Below are positions 48,814 through 55,998 of a DNA stretch of 64,000 nucleotides, piece by piece. The DNA comes from Candidatus Altimarinota bacterium (GTDB lineage: Bacteria > Cyanobacteriota > Cyanobacteriia > Cyanobacteriales > Microcystaceae): positions 30,270-94,269 of the forward strand of contig JAAUUT010000006.1 in assembly GCA_012031035.1 (NCBI GenBank), written 5' to 3'. The first letter of the stretch is position 1. The number at the start of each line of letters is the position of its first letter. The notes beneath the pieces were generated by a model, which saw nothing but the letters and a program-made list of their open reading frames with translations, searched no databases and was not told where the DNA came from. The translations under genes were made by a program, and so were the position numbers.

Positions 48814-48929
48814 ATTAAAGCGCTCTTAATCAATAACGGCGCACCATAAATTCCCTACTCAAAAAAGCGAGCAGGCAACAAGATAAATGATGTGTAATTA
48901 ATTTTATTCAATCGCTTATCAGATTTTTA

Positions 48930-49702
48930 TTAAGAATTTAAGTAGTCCTCGAATCTAGTATTTTTTAGTAACTGAGCTACTTCATCATAATTAACGATCA
49001 AATCTTGAAGAGATTCTGGATTTTGTTTTTTTAACTTAGTTTTTTTATAATCGATATCTTCAATATTTAAATAAGAGCTAATTCTAGAAAAAGTTTCACT
49101 AGGCATACTAACTAAATCTTCATAATTAATTTCTAAATAACTTCTTTTTGAAAACGTTTTCGTGTTAAATCTTCGTAGTTTTCAATTTTTTCTAATCTCT
49201 GCATTAATTGCGATGTATCTAAAATAGTATTTTTGTTGTTCCTTAATATTTCACTCTTTTTGTCTGCCGACCACTGTTTTGTTTTAAAAGCAATATCGAG
49301 AGATGCAATCGTTCTTAACTTATTTTTTCTAATAATGTGAATTATTGAAAATTCATCATGGAACAAAAAGTCATTCCATTCCTGTTCTGTCAAATGATAG
49401 TAAAATAGTTTAAATCCTACAATTTTTATGTTTCTGGGTTGTTTTTCATACAAAGTTGCAAATATTCGTTCAAAGTCTTGACCAATTTCACGATTGTGTC
49501 CCGCAAAAATCTCATGATACATTTTAATAGCATTTGAAGTGCCTAATCCGTCCAAGAGAAAATTCGAGCCAGTTCTTGCATGTCCTATAACAGCTAGTCT
49601 TTGATAATTGGTACGAGCAAATGTACTCTCATAAGCAGACTTTAGCTTTTTTTTGTATTCAATAGGTATTGACAAAGCAAGCTGATTAAGTATTTTGTTC
49701 AT
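48930..49702 (-). CDS. Sulfotransferase family protein, Stf0-like (frameshifted near 49145)
   Basis: About 258 residues when joined. AVIGHARTGSNFLLDGLGTS (about 38-57) is the phosphosulfate-binding loop of the Stf0/NodH group, and SIIHIIRKNKLRTIASLDIAF the second PAPS motif. As read, the frame ends at 49133 in RKRFQKEVI. One extra A in the coding-strand run (T-run 49145-49149) restores QKRSYLEINYEDLVSMPSET and extends to a stop at 48930-48932, which gives a normal C-terminus. Third sulfotransferase gene of the region, separated from the locus by an IS remnant and reversed in direction. Confidence 0.8.
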
Positions 49703-49831
49703 TGACGGCTATAAAGAATAAATGAAGAAAATTCTCAAGTTCAGAATTTAACTACGCTATTATAGCACTAACATCTACTGTGTCTTAAAGCCACTTTTTC
49801 CTATCATTTGCCTCAATTAAGAGGCATATTT

Positions 49832-50389
49832 TCATATCATTAAATGCTCTAATAAAATTTTGCTCCCAATAAAGATTAGAATAACTCCGCCTAAAATTTC
49901 GACTTTTTGACTAAATAAACTACCAAATTTATGGCCAATAAATACTCCTATAAAACATAAACTAAAAGTAATAAATCCAATGGCAGTTACCGCTAAAATT
50001 ATCGGGGTTTTTATGACTGATAATCCCAATCCTGCGGCTAGGGCATCGAGACTTGTTGCGGTAGCAAGTAATAGAAGAGTGTAGGGATCTAAAGGATTAA
50101 ATTTTTTTTCTTCTTCATCTTGGAGAGCTTCGTAAATCATTTTTACTCCTAGAAACCCTAGCAGTATAAAAATAATCCAATGATCGAATTGTTCAAAAAA
50201 ATCTCGAAATGTCAATCCTGCTGCCCAGCCAATTAAAGGCATTAAAGCTTGAAAACCACCAAAAAATAAAGCGATTTTGAGAGCTTTATTCAGTTTTATA
50301 TTTTTAATCAGTAACCCACTAGACATAGAAACAGCAAAAGCATCTGCTGATAATCCTAGTGCCATTAAGACCATTGAAAAAGATTCCAT
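49832..50389 (-). CDS. mntP: Manganese efflux pump MntP
   Basis: 185 residues, six membrane helices. The two inverted halves each hold the metal-site signature: LSADAFAVSMSSGL (D16) and ATSLDALAAGLGLS (around 112-125). Exports Mn2+ across the plasma membrane. Family and length fit well. Upstream, a hairpin lies at 50538-50566, but I could not find the conserved yybP-ykoY riboswitch core that controls mntP in other bacteria. Confidence 0.92.
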   Translation of the reverse strand: MESFSMVLMALGLSADAFAVSMSSGLLIKNIKLNKALKIALFFGGFQALMPLIGWAAGLTFRDFFEQFDHWIIFILLGFLGVKMIYEALQDEEEKKFNPLDPYTLLLLATATSLDALAAGLGLSVIKTPIILAVTAIGFITFSLCFIGVFIGHKFGSLFSQKVEILGGVILIFIGSKILLEHLMI

Positions 50390-50537
50390 GAATTTAAGGC
50401 GATTTCTTAAAAATTTTGCTATTTAATTTAACCATCAGTATATTAACTGAATTTTTTGTAGCGTACTGTCATTTTTTTTTCATTTTTAATTGATATTTTT
50501 CTCACATTTATGCGATCGCTGCTAAATTTAAAATAAT

Positions 50538-50566
50538 CAAGCCCCATTAAAGATAAATGGAGCTTG
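50538..50566 (-). promoter_or_regulatory. Hairpin followed by T-rich tract in the mntP leader
   Basis: On the minus strand, CAAGCTCCATT pairs with AATGGGGCTTG (one mismatch, seven-base loop) and is followed by ATTATTTT. It lies about 150 bases before the mntP start, where an attenuator would be placed. No metal-sensing aptamer is recognised. It may instead belong to the 5' region of the divergent RDD gene. Confidence 0.35.
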
Positions 50567-50644
50567 GTTTAAGAACCCTACGCTATAATATTTCAAAGCA
50601 ATTAGCGTGGGTCAGAATGGAACAAACCCTTAAAACCACCAACC

Positions 50645-51184
50645 ATGCTGACTGAAAAAACGCGATACAGAAGCTATCCCAAAGTTCCTATCGAGCGGCG
50701 CGTTGCTGCTTTTGGAATCGATTTTGTCACGATTTGGTTTTTGAGTTCATTTTTTGTCGATGCCTTGCAGTGGTTAGTATTTCTCGTTGGATGGTTTGCC
50801 CTGCGGGTTATTATCGTAGATAAAAATAAGGGTCAAAGTCTCGGTCGCTGGGCTTTGGATATGAAAGTTATCGATCTGAGATTGAATAAAGTTCCTACAC
50901 TATTAACGCTAGCAAAACGAGAAGCAATTGTTGGTGTTGCTGCAATGCTAGCAATGTTTGGTTTGGAGATTAATTTTATCAACGGTTTATCGATGCTGTT
51001 GTTAATTAGTCCGTTACTCGTCGATTGTTGTGCCGCTTTTGCAGACGAGCAACTAGCTCAAGCATTTCACGATCGCGCCGCCGAGACAATCATTATTCAA
51101 ACTCGCCGAGGGTTTTCCCTGGATTTGCGCTTAAAAAAAATATATTTTGAAGTGAAGCGCAATCTACAAAAAATACAGAAATAA
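50645..51184 (+). CDS. RDD family membrane protein
   Basis: 179 residues. IERRVAAFGIDFVTIWFLSSF (about 11-31) carries the RDD-type R...D pattern, followed by about three membrane spans and GQSLGRWALDMKVIDLRLN (about 64-82). RDD proteins are small membrane proteins of unclear, perhaps ion-transport, function. TATAAT at 50584-50589 may be its -10 box, although no -35 fits. The stop codon (51182-51184) lies inside the left box of an attC-like site. Confidence 0.82.
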   Translation: MLTEKTRYRSYPKVPIERRVAAFGIDFVTIWFLSSFFVDALQWLVFLVGWFALRVIIVDKNKGQSLGRWALDMKVIDLRLNKVPTLLTLAKREAIVGVAAMLAMFGLEINFINGLSMLLLISPLLVDCCAAFADEQLAQAFHDRAAETIIIQTRRGFSLDLRLKKIYFEVKRNLQKIQK

Positions 51185-51265
51185 CGGATCAAATCAGCGG
51201 CGGCAGACAACCTCGAACTCAACACGAGTAGCTTTCGACCGTCCGCTGCATTTGAATTGTTGGGC
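51179..51265 (-). other. Integron attC-like recombination site
   Basis: Read on the minus strand: GCCCAAC (fits RYYYAAC, 51259-51265), AATTCAAATGCAGCGGAC, a 33-base terminal region with its own TCGAA/TTCGA hairpin, then GTCTGCCGCCGCTGATTTGA, TCC and GTTATTT (51179-51185). TCAAAT-G-CAGCGG pairs with CCGCTG-ATTTGA, leaving one extrahelical G, and outer AAC pairs with GTT. This is the attC layout (R'', L'', loop, L', R'). The left box fits GTTRRRY only in GTTA, which is expected if it comes from a neighbouring cassette. No integrase gene is in the window. Confidence 0.6.
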
Positions 51266-51272
51266 TGCGCTG

Positions 51273-51656
51273 CTACATGACGCTGACTGAGTAGGCACAA
51301 ATTGCTGTATCTACCGTCGCAATGGTCAAACCATTTTGTAAAGCTTGACAGATTAGCATCCTGTCAAATGGATCACGATGTAATAGTGGTAATTTAGCCA
51401 ACTGAATCACACTACTTTCGTCAAGTGCAAGACTGGCAATTTGATGAAGATCGCGCTGTTTGGGCAAATACGTTGCAGGATGCTCTGGCAAAGGTAGCTT
51501 ACCCAACTGATATTTTACAATCGCTTCCCAAACTGAAATTGCACTCAGATAGACTTCATTATCTGGATCGCGAACGGCATCTCGAATATCTGTTGATAAT
51601 TGACGATCGCCACTGATGAACCACAAAAAGATATGCGTATCCAGCAAAATCCTCAT
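51273..51656 (-). CDS. PIN-domain toxin (VapC family)
   Basis: 127 residues. PIN ribonuclease acidic residues are present: D6 (LLDTHIFLW), E44 (SVWEAIVKYQ), D95 and D98 (HRDPFDRML), D116 (TVDTAI). Toxins of this type cut specific RNAs until neutralised by the partner. The start overlaps the antitoxin stop by four bases. The stop is seven bases from the R'' box of the attC-like site, the usual place of a cassette gene's end. Confidence 0.9.
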   Translation of the reverse strand: MRILLDTHIFLWFISGDRQLSTDIRDAVRDPDNEVYLSAISVWEAIVKYQLGKLPLPEHPATYLPKQRDLHQIASLALDESSVIQLAKLPLLHRDPFDRMLICQALQNGLTIATVDTAICAYSVSVM

Positions 51657-51892
51657 TTGCCCTCGAATGCATTAAGCAGATCTTCTGGCAAGGGAGCATC
51701 GAAATCGTCTGGAACGGTAAACTCACCTGCACATAAGCCAAAGGGTCTTAGTTGCTTACCGCTTGACGAGATTGGTCTTAGTTCCGCGATCGCCTTGTCT
51801 GCCTGAACAATGATCACTGTTTCGCCTGCCTCCACTTGACGGAGATACTTTGAAGGATCACGTTGAATTTCGTCAACTGTCACACTTACCAT
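51653..51892 (-). CDS. Antitoxin of the Phd/YefM type
   Basis: 79 residues. MVSVTVDEIQRDPSKYLRQV and GETVIIVQADKAIAELRPI form the Phd/YefM DNA-binding N-terminal domain. The C-terminal acidic tail (FDAPLPEDLLNAFEG) should wrap the toxin. Translationally coupled with the PIN toxin by ATGA. Such pairs autoregulate through sites before the antitoxin gene; no palindrome stands out here. Confidence 0.9.
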   Translation of the reverse strand: MVSVTVDEIQRDPSKYLRQVEAGETVIIVQADKAIAELRPISSSGKQLRPFGLCAGEFTVPDDFDAPLPEDLLNAFEGK

Positions 51893-51984
51893 AAAAAAGC
51901 CTCAGTGTAGAATCGCGGGATAATACTTTATCTGCCCCAATTGTATATGATGAGTTGTATGCTCCCAACGAGGATGAATCTTAA

Positions 51985-52613
51985 CTCTCTTCTGTCACTC
52001 TAGGGGAGATAAAATGAGAGAAAAAGCTTGAAAGCTAGACAGAGAGTATGGTTAAGCCTCGTCCCGCCCGCTTCACGGTTCAATTCGTAGATACAAAGCT
52101 GTGAATTATACAGAAACTTATTAGAGAAAAGAAGATTAGAAATCATCTTATCTATCTTAGAGGGAAGAGAAATTCTAGTGATTATAGATGAAACAGAAGA
52201 ACAGGGATTTAGAAACAGCAAGAATGAGTTAGGATGGGCAGATTTTCGACTAACCAACTATGGCGAGATAGAAAAATGGTGGGAGTTAGTCATGTGTGCT
52301 TACTTAATGGTTTGTCTTCATAATGAACCCTTTAATCCTGCTGTGTCTCCTGTCCCAAAACCTTGTCAACAACATTCGCTGTGGGATTCAGGAAAGGGCT
52401 GGAAAAATGCCTTGAATAATCTTCAACTAATTCTACAACCTTTTATCTGCTTTAGTCTCATTTTAAGATGGTTAAAAGTTTTTCCCATTTCTCAACTATA
52501 TGAAGGGTTTTCCGAGGCTTATTGCCAAAATTAATGAGTTTGATTGCCTACGTTCTTTAGTCGATTATTGGGACTACTTTTATCGCTATTCTGCCTAGAG
52601 TGACAGAAGAGAG
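51985..52613. mobile_element. Second IS remnant with 20-bp terminal inverted repeats (629 bp)
   Basis: CTCTCTTCTGTCACTCTAGG at 51985-52004 and its exact complement at 52594-52613 enclose a transposase remnant. The ends differ from those of the 47942-48813 element, so it is a different IS. Target duplications are not clear. It lies right after the antitoxin promoter region. Confidence 0.78.
52091..52534 (+). pseudogene. Internally deleted DDE transposase remnant
   Basis: One open frame joins an N-terminal piece (LEKRRLEIILSILEGREILV then IIDETEEQG, the first catalytic Asp region) directly to the C-terminal piece FRNSKNELGWADFRLTNYGEIEKWWELVMCAYL. The middle, including the second catalytic Asp, is deleted in frame. 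The family is the same IS4/IS701-like group as the remnant at 48092. The 5' part before 52091 is also degenerate. Confidence 0.75.
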
Positions 52614-52691
52614 GTAGCAAGTAATGACGTAGGTCACATGAGGTTGTAAAACAACGAAGGATACTAATGAGGTAATTTTATAAGGTTTAAA

Positions 52692-53159
52692 ATGACCGAA
52701 TCACCCCTTGACCTAAATGATTTTTATGACGCTTGCCCAAAAGTGAACCCGTTGGAAGCGTTCTCTTCTGATTACGCACTTGACCCAAAACACGCTGTTA
52801 ACCAACTCAAGCGCGAACCTTTTAGCTTGACTAGAGATCAGCGGGACAGACTTAAGGATTATCACAAAATATCTAGCTCTACGTTTGCACGGCGTAAGCT
52901 TAGAGGACATCAGTGCGAGTTATTAGTTGCTCATAAGCTACAGCAAGGTCTTAACAGAAAGTATGCCGCTGGTGTAGGCTACAGTAGAAAAGAGAACTTA
53001 GAAACTGGTAGACTAGTCGCATCCTCTGAATATCCAGAATTTGAATTTACTGAATATGAGCTTTGGTGTTTAGGTTACTGGGAACGGTCAGAGGGTTGGA
53101 AGCGTGAGCTAAACAAACTTTTTGAAGACTCAACGCAGAATGAGCTAGAACGAATTTAA
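52692..53159 (+). CDS. Orphan hypothetical protein
   Basis: 155 residues, ATG start, soluble, highly charged. LTRDQRDRLKDYHKISSSTFARRKL (about 46-70) could be a helix-turn-helix-like segment, and the C-terminus is rich in Trp and Glu (YELWCLGYWERSEGWKREL). I recognise no family. It ends in a good terminator and lies between an IS remnant and tRNA-Pro. Its composition differs from the neighbours, which suits an acquired gene. Confidence 0.6.
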   Translation: MTESPLDLNDFYDACPKVNPLEAFSSDYALDPKHAVNQLKREPFSLTRDQRDRLKDYHKISSSTFARRKLRGHQCELLVAHKLQQGLNRKYAAGVGYSRKENLETGRLVASSEYPEFEFTEYELWCLGYWERSEGWKRELNKLFEDSTQNELERI

Positions 53160-53190
53160 GGGACTGGCACAAGCCTAAATAAAAACAAAC

Positions 53191-53225
53191 CCCTTACAGG
53201 TCATCCTGCGAGGGATTTTATTTTG
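53191..53225 (+). terminator. Rho-independent terminator after the orphan gene
   Basis: CCCTTACAGG-TCAT-CCTGCGAGGG forms a stem with one small internal loop, followed by ATTTTATTTT. It begins 31 bases after the stop codon at 53159. Confidence 0.7.
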
Positions 53226-53377
53226 ACTGCTCTGTATTTTGCCTGTAATAAGTCAGTAGCATATAAGTGGTTCAAATGTACCTGTTACCAGCACCTAAAG
53301 ATTAGGGTAAGATGAGTTTAGGTGCTAGTTAGGTAGAAAGTTAAGCAGTCGGTGACTCGTCAAAGTCTAGACTTCAG

Positions 53378-53451
53378 TCGGAGCGGCGGGATTTGAACCC
53401 ACGACCCCTACTACCCCAAAGTAGTGCGCTACCAAGCTGCGCTACGCCCCG
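53378..53451 (-). tRNA. tRNA-Pro (anticodon UGG)
   Basis: 74 bases on the minus strand. Acceptor arms CGGGGCG and CGCTCCG pair (one G-U), the D arm is GCGCAGCTTGGTAGCGC, the anticodon arm ACTACTTTGGGGTAGT has UGG at the centre, and the T arm GTGGGTTCAAATCCCGC is intact. A discriminator A ends the gene; CCA is not encoded. Its 3' end faces the accessory strip to its left, but I found no duplicate of the 3' end there. Confidence 0.96.
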
Positions 53452-53509
53452 ATATCCACAACGATTTTTTATAATACACTCTTTTATAGAAGATATGCAA
53501 TAATTTTTT

Positions 53510-53878
53510 TTAAAAGACTTTTAAGGTTTGAGCGGCTTGTACTAATTCAACTACAGCTTCCTGCGACCAATTTCCTTCGCAACAACGCCCTTGATTGAGA
53601 ATAAGCCGCAAAGAATAGTCATGAGAATAACCTTCTACTTCTAGCCAAAGTAGTTTGCTCTCTGCTTCGCAAGCAATTCTTTCCTCATCCATCAACTCGC
53701 CAGCTATGCCATTGATCGTTTGTGTCAATTGTTCGAGCAAACGACAGAAATCGTTAAATTCGGCTTCAGTTAGCTCGATCGCCCAATTATCTCCCCCGAC
53801 TAATCCTTTGTAAACTTCTGTGGTGGGATTCCAGCCGATACGCCAGCCATTTCCCTTTTTGAGGGTGCGATCGCTCAT
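53510..53878 (-). CDS. DUF1818 family protein
   Basis: 122 residues. KGNGWRIGWNPTTEVYKGLVG, WAIELTEAEFNDFCRLLEQL and the C-terminal RCCEGNWSQEAVVELVQAAQ are typical of this cyanobacterial family, which shares fold with single-stranded DNA-binding-like whirly proteins in some members. Function is unknown. The start overlaps the stop of the upstream gene by four bases, in an operon with rpoZ. Confidence 0.85.
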   Translation of the reverse strand: MSDRTLKKGNGWRIGWNPTTEVYKGLVGGDNWAIELTEAEFNDFCRLLEQLTQTINGIAGELMDEERIACEAESKLLWLEVEGYSHDYSLRLILNQGRCCEGNWSQEAVVELVQAAQTLKVF

Positions 53879-54516
53879 GGCATCAACAATTGTGCGTCTC
53901 CAGGTTTAGATAAAGAAGGATTAGAGGGAGTGGGAGGTTTAGCTGGTTGAGAAGAGGGGTTAGTGGACGAAGGATTTAGATTGGGTTTGACGGGTTGCGC
54001 GTCCGTTTGTTGCGGTTTATAAGTATTTGCCAACAAATCAACTAATGCTTCTCTCTGACGACGATTAAGGCTTTGTATGGCTTTTAGGTCGCCTTCTAGG
54101 GGATTAGTTTGTAAAGAACTTCTGCCTGGATAGCGCTCGGGTTTAATTGGTTCGTTTACCCCTAAATAATCGGCTAAAGTCAGTTTCCAATCTAGTCTAA
54201 AGCGAGTTGCTCGTTTTTTTACGTCTTGGTGATAGCGCACGAAGCGGCTAATTAATGTATTATCTGGGTCTACTTTGCCCGTTTCTTGGCGAATATATTG
54301 ATTTTCTTGGGGAATGTCGGGAATACGCTGATAAACTAGGACAGCAACTGATTCGGGTCGTATAGATTGAGCTATAACAGGCTGCATCTCCAGACCGTCT
54401 TTAAGGTATTCCCCACCCAAAACCAACAAAAGCCCAAAAACAGCCGCCAACAATTGTCGCTGTATTGACTGGAAGAATTTTTTAGATTTGAGCTTCTGAG
54501 GGTTTTCTACAAGCAT
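53875..54516 (-). CDS. Hypothetical cyanobacterial protein with signal anchor
   Basis: 213 residues. A hydrophobic N-terminal segment (about 20-35) suggests export or anchoring. The middle is charged (YQRIPDIPQENQYIRQETGKV and a conserved-looking LDWKLTLADYLGVNEPI). The C-terminal ~45 residues are Pro/Ser/Asn-rich and probably disordered. Eleven bases separate it from rpoZ, so the two are co-transcribed. No known domain is recognised. Confidence 0.6.
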   Translation of the reverse strand: MLVENPQKLKSKKFFQSIQRQLLAAVFGLLLVLGGEYLKDGLEMQPVIAQSIRPESVAVLVYQRIPDIPQENQYIRQETGKVDPDNTLISRFVRYHQDVKKRATRFRLDWKLTLADYLGVNEPIKPERYPGRSSLQTNPLEGDLKAIQSLNRRQREALVDLLANTYKPQQTDAQPVKPNLNPSSTNPSSQPAKPPTPSNPSLSKPGDAQLLMP

Positions 54517-54527
54517 ACTCGTTATTT

Positions 54528-54755
54528 TTAATCGCCAATAATTTCAGGCTGAGTTAGTTCGTCAGACATTTCTATGATGGCTCGAATGGCGGGCTTCATC
54601 ATTGGATCGTCAATATTATCAAACTCTTCATACCGACGGCGCTTGGCTCGATTGGCAACTTGTACGGTAATTTTATAGCGATTAGAAGCTGCGCTCAATA
54701 ATTCCTCAGCGCGATACATGATCTGGGATGAATCAAACGAATGTCGTTTTTGCAT
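54528..54755 (-). CDS. rpoZ: DNA-directed RNA polymerase subunit omega
   Basis: 75 residues, the short cyanobacterial form. [20 protein letters not shown] and [13 protein letters not shown] match the omega core that wraps the beta-prime C-terminus and helps assemble RNA polymerase. Complete. It leads the three-gene set rpoZ, membrane protein and DUF1818. Confidence 0.93.
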   Translation of the reverse strand: MQKRHSFDSSQIMYRAEELLSAASNRYKITVQVANRAKRRRYEEFDNIDDPMMKPAIRAIIEMSDELTQPEIIGD

Positions 54756-54823
54756 GGAAGTCGGTACTTAAAATTTGCGCTAATTTATCTAGTCTATGTC
54801 CAGTGTACCAAGTAGCTAGCCAT

Positions 54824-55663
54824 TTAGCCTTTGACTCCACTTCCCGTATCTGTGGGAATAATATATCTCTGCAAAAAAAGAAATAGTATCAAGACAGGTG
54901 CGATGGAAATTATCGAACCTGCTGCAATCAAACGCCAGTCGAAATCTAAAGCACTTGCTAACCTAGCAACCCCTAGCGGCAGGGTAAAGTATTCTGGGCG
55001 ATCTAAAACGATTAACGGCCACAGAAAGTCACTCCAAGAACCGATAAATACAAAAATTGCTAAAGTAACTAAGGCAGGACGAACGGCAGGGATCATAACG
55101 TGCCACCAGATACCTAATTCCGAACAGCCATCGATACGCGATGCTTCTTCCAGTTCTTTGGGTACGCTTTGAAAAGCTTGTCGCAATAAAAAAATTCCAA
55201 ATGCCGATGCCAGGGTGGGAAGAATGACCCCTACATAAGTATTTCTCAAACCAAGTTGTACGGTGAGAATATACAGAGGAATCATGACAATTTGGAAGGG
55301 AATCATGATGGTCGAGATGACTACGGCAAGAATGGCATCTCTTCCGCGAAAATCGAGCCGTGCTAGGGGATAAGCTGCTAGGGAGCAAAAAAGGAGATTG
55401 ATGCTAACGGTGAGGGCAGCAACGAGGGTACTGTTGAGTAGATACTGACCGAATGGGTAGTTTTGCCAAACCTTGAAGAAGTTTTCTAGGGTTGGCTGTC
55501 TGGGAAAGATTTGGGGTGGAAAACTAAATATGTCTTCTGTAGGAGATTTTAGGGACGTACCAAATAGCCACAGAAGCGGAAAAAGCATAACGATCGCGAT
55601 CGCGCCTAGTATTAAATAAAGCCAAAAAACTTGAAATTTTGGTTGTTGCAGTTTGGTTTGCAT
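54824..55663 (-). CDS. Carbohydrate ABC transporter permease, MalG type
   Basis: 279 residues, six membrane helices. EEASRIDGCSELGIWWHVMI (about 160-179) followed by PAVRPAL is the EAA loop that contacts the ATPase. The start YLILGAIAIVMLFPLLWLFGTSL is typical of the MalG/UgpE half of sugar importers. The MalF-like partner, binding protein and ATPase are not next to it, so it must assemble with subunits encoded elsewhere or is a leftover. Substrate: a sugar or polyol, otherwise unknown. Confidence 0.9.
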   Translation of the reverse strand: MQTKLQQPKFQVFWLYLILGAIAIVMLFPLLWLFGTSLKSPTEDIFSFPPQIFPRQPTLENFFKVWQNYPFGQYLLNSTLVAALTVSINLLFCSLAAYPLARLDFRGRDAILAVVISTIMIPFQIVMIPLYILTVQLGLRNTYVGVILPTLASAFGIFLLRQAFQSVPKELEEASRIDGCSELGIWWHVMIPAVRPALVTLAIFVFIGSWSDFLWPLIVLDRPEYFTLPLGVARLASALDFDWRLIAAGSIISIAPVLILFLFLQRYIIPTDTGSGVKG

Positions 55664-55998
55664 AGCCAGTTCGCAGCAATTTTTAATTACTTTACTCTAT
55701 CTTTATAGTTTTTTCTGCTTAGTAACTTTTTCTAAGCTCGACTATAGTTAATCTTTCACTAATTTACAAAACTGATGCTAGAAACCTTATTTAGATAAGG
55801 TTTCTAGAGGACGGAATTGTAACTTACTAGCAGACTAACTATATTTACATTAAGTGCGATTGCTTCTGAATTGGAAAAGCTTGCCGCAGAAGAGATAGAA
55901 TTTCTTAGTCTCGCTCGTTTCAGGATTATTAATCAAATCGCTAGGGCATTACAGTAAACTCAGTAGTCGGACCAATTTATTGAATAAGAGCAAGAAGT
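55664..55998. other. Intergenic region with a strong hairpin
   Basis: 335 bp between two minus-strand genes. A perfect 13-bp stem CTAGAAACCTTAT/ATAAGGTTTCTAG with a TTAG loop lies at 55778-55807. It could be a transcript-end hairpin for the ligase/GNAT gene although no T-tract follows. A short frame at 55854-55955 (SAIASELEKLAAEEIEFLSL) has no start codon and may be a gene remnant. Confidence 0.5.

Noticed and set aside
50390..50644. yybP-ykoY manganese riboswitch upstream of mntP
   Set aside because: Expected because mntP is often controlled by it, but the conserved aptamer core could not be found on the mntP strand; only a hairpin with a T-rich tract is present.
53378..53451. tRNA-Pro as attachment site of an integrated island
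   Set aside because: No integrase gene and no duplicate of the tRNA 3' end were found in the strip to its left.
55854..55955. Short frame SAIASELEKLAAEEIEFLSL between the ABC permease and ligase/GNAT genes
   Set aside because: The amino acid sequence looks protein-like but there is no start codon after the preceding stop and no RBS. At most a remnant.
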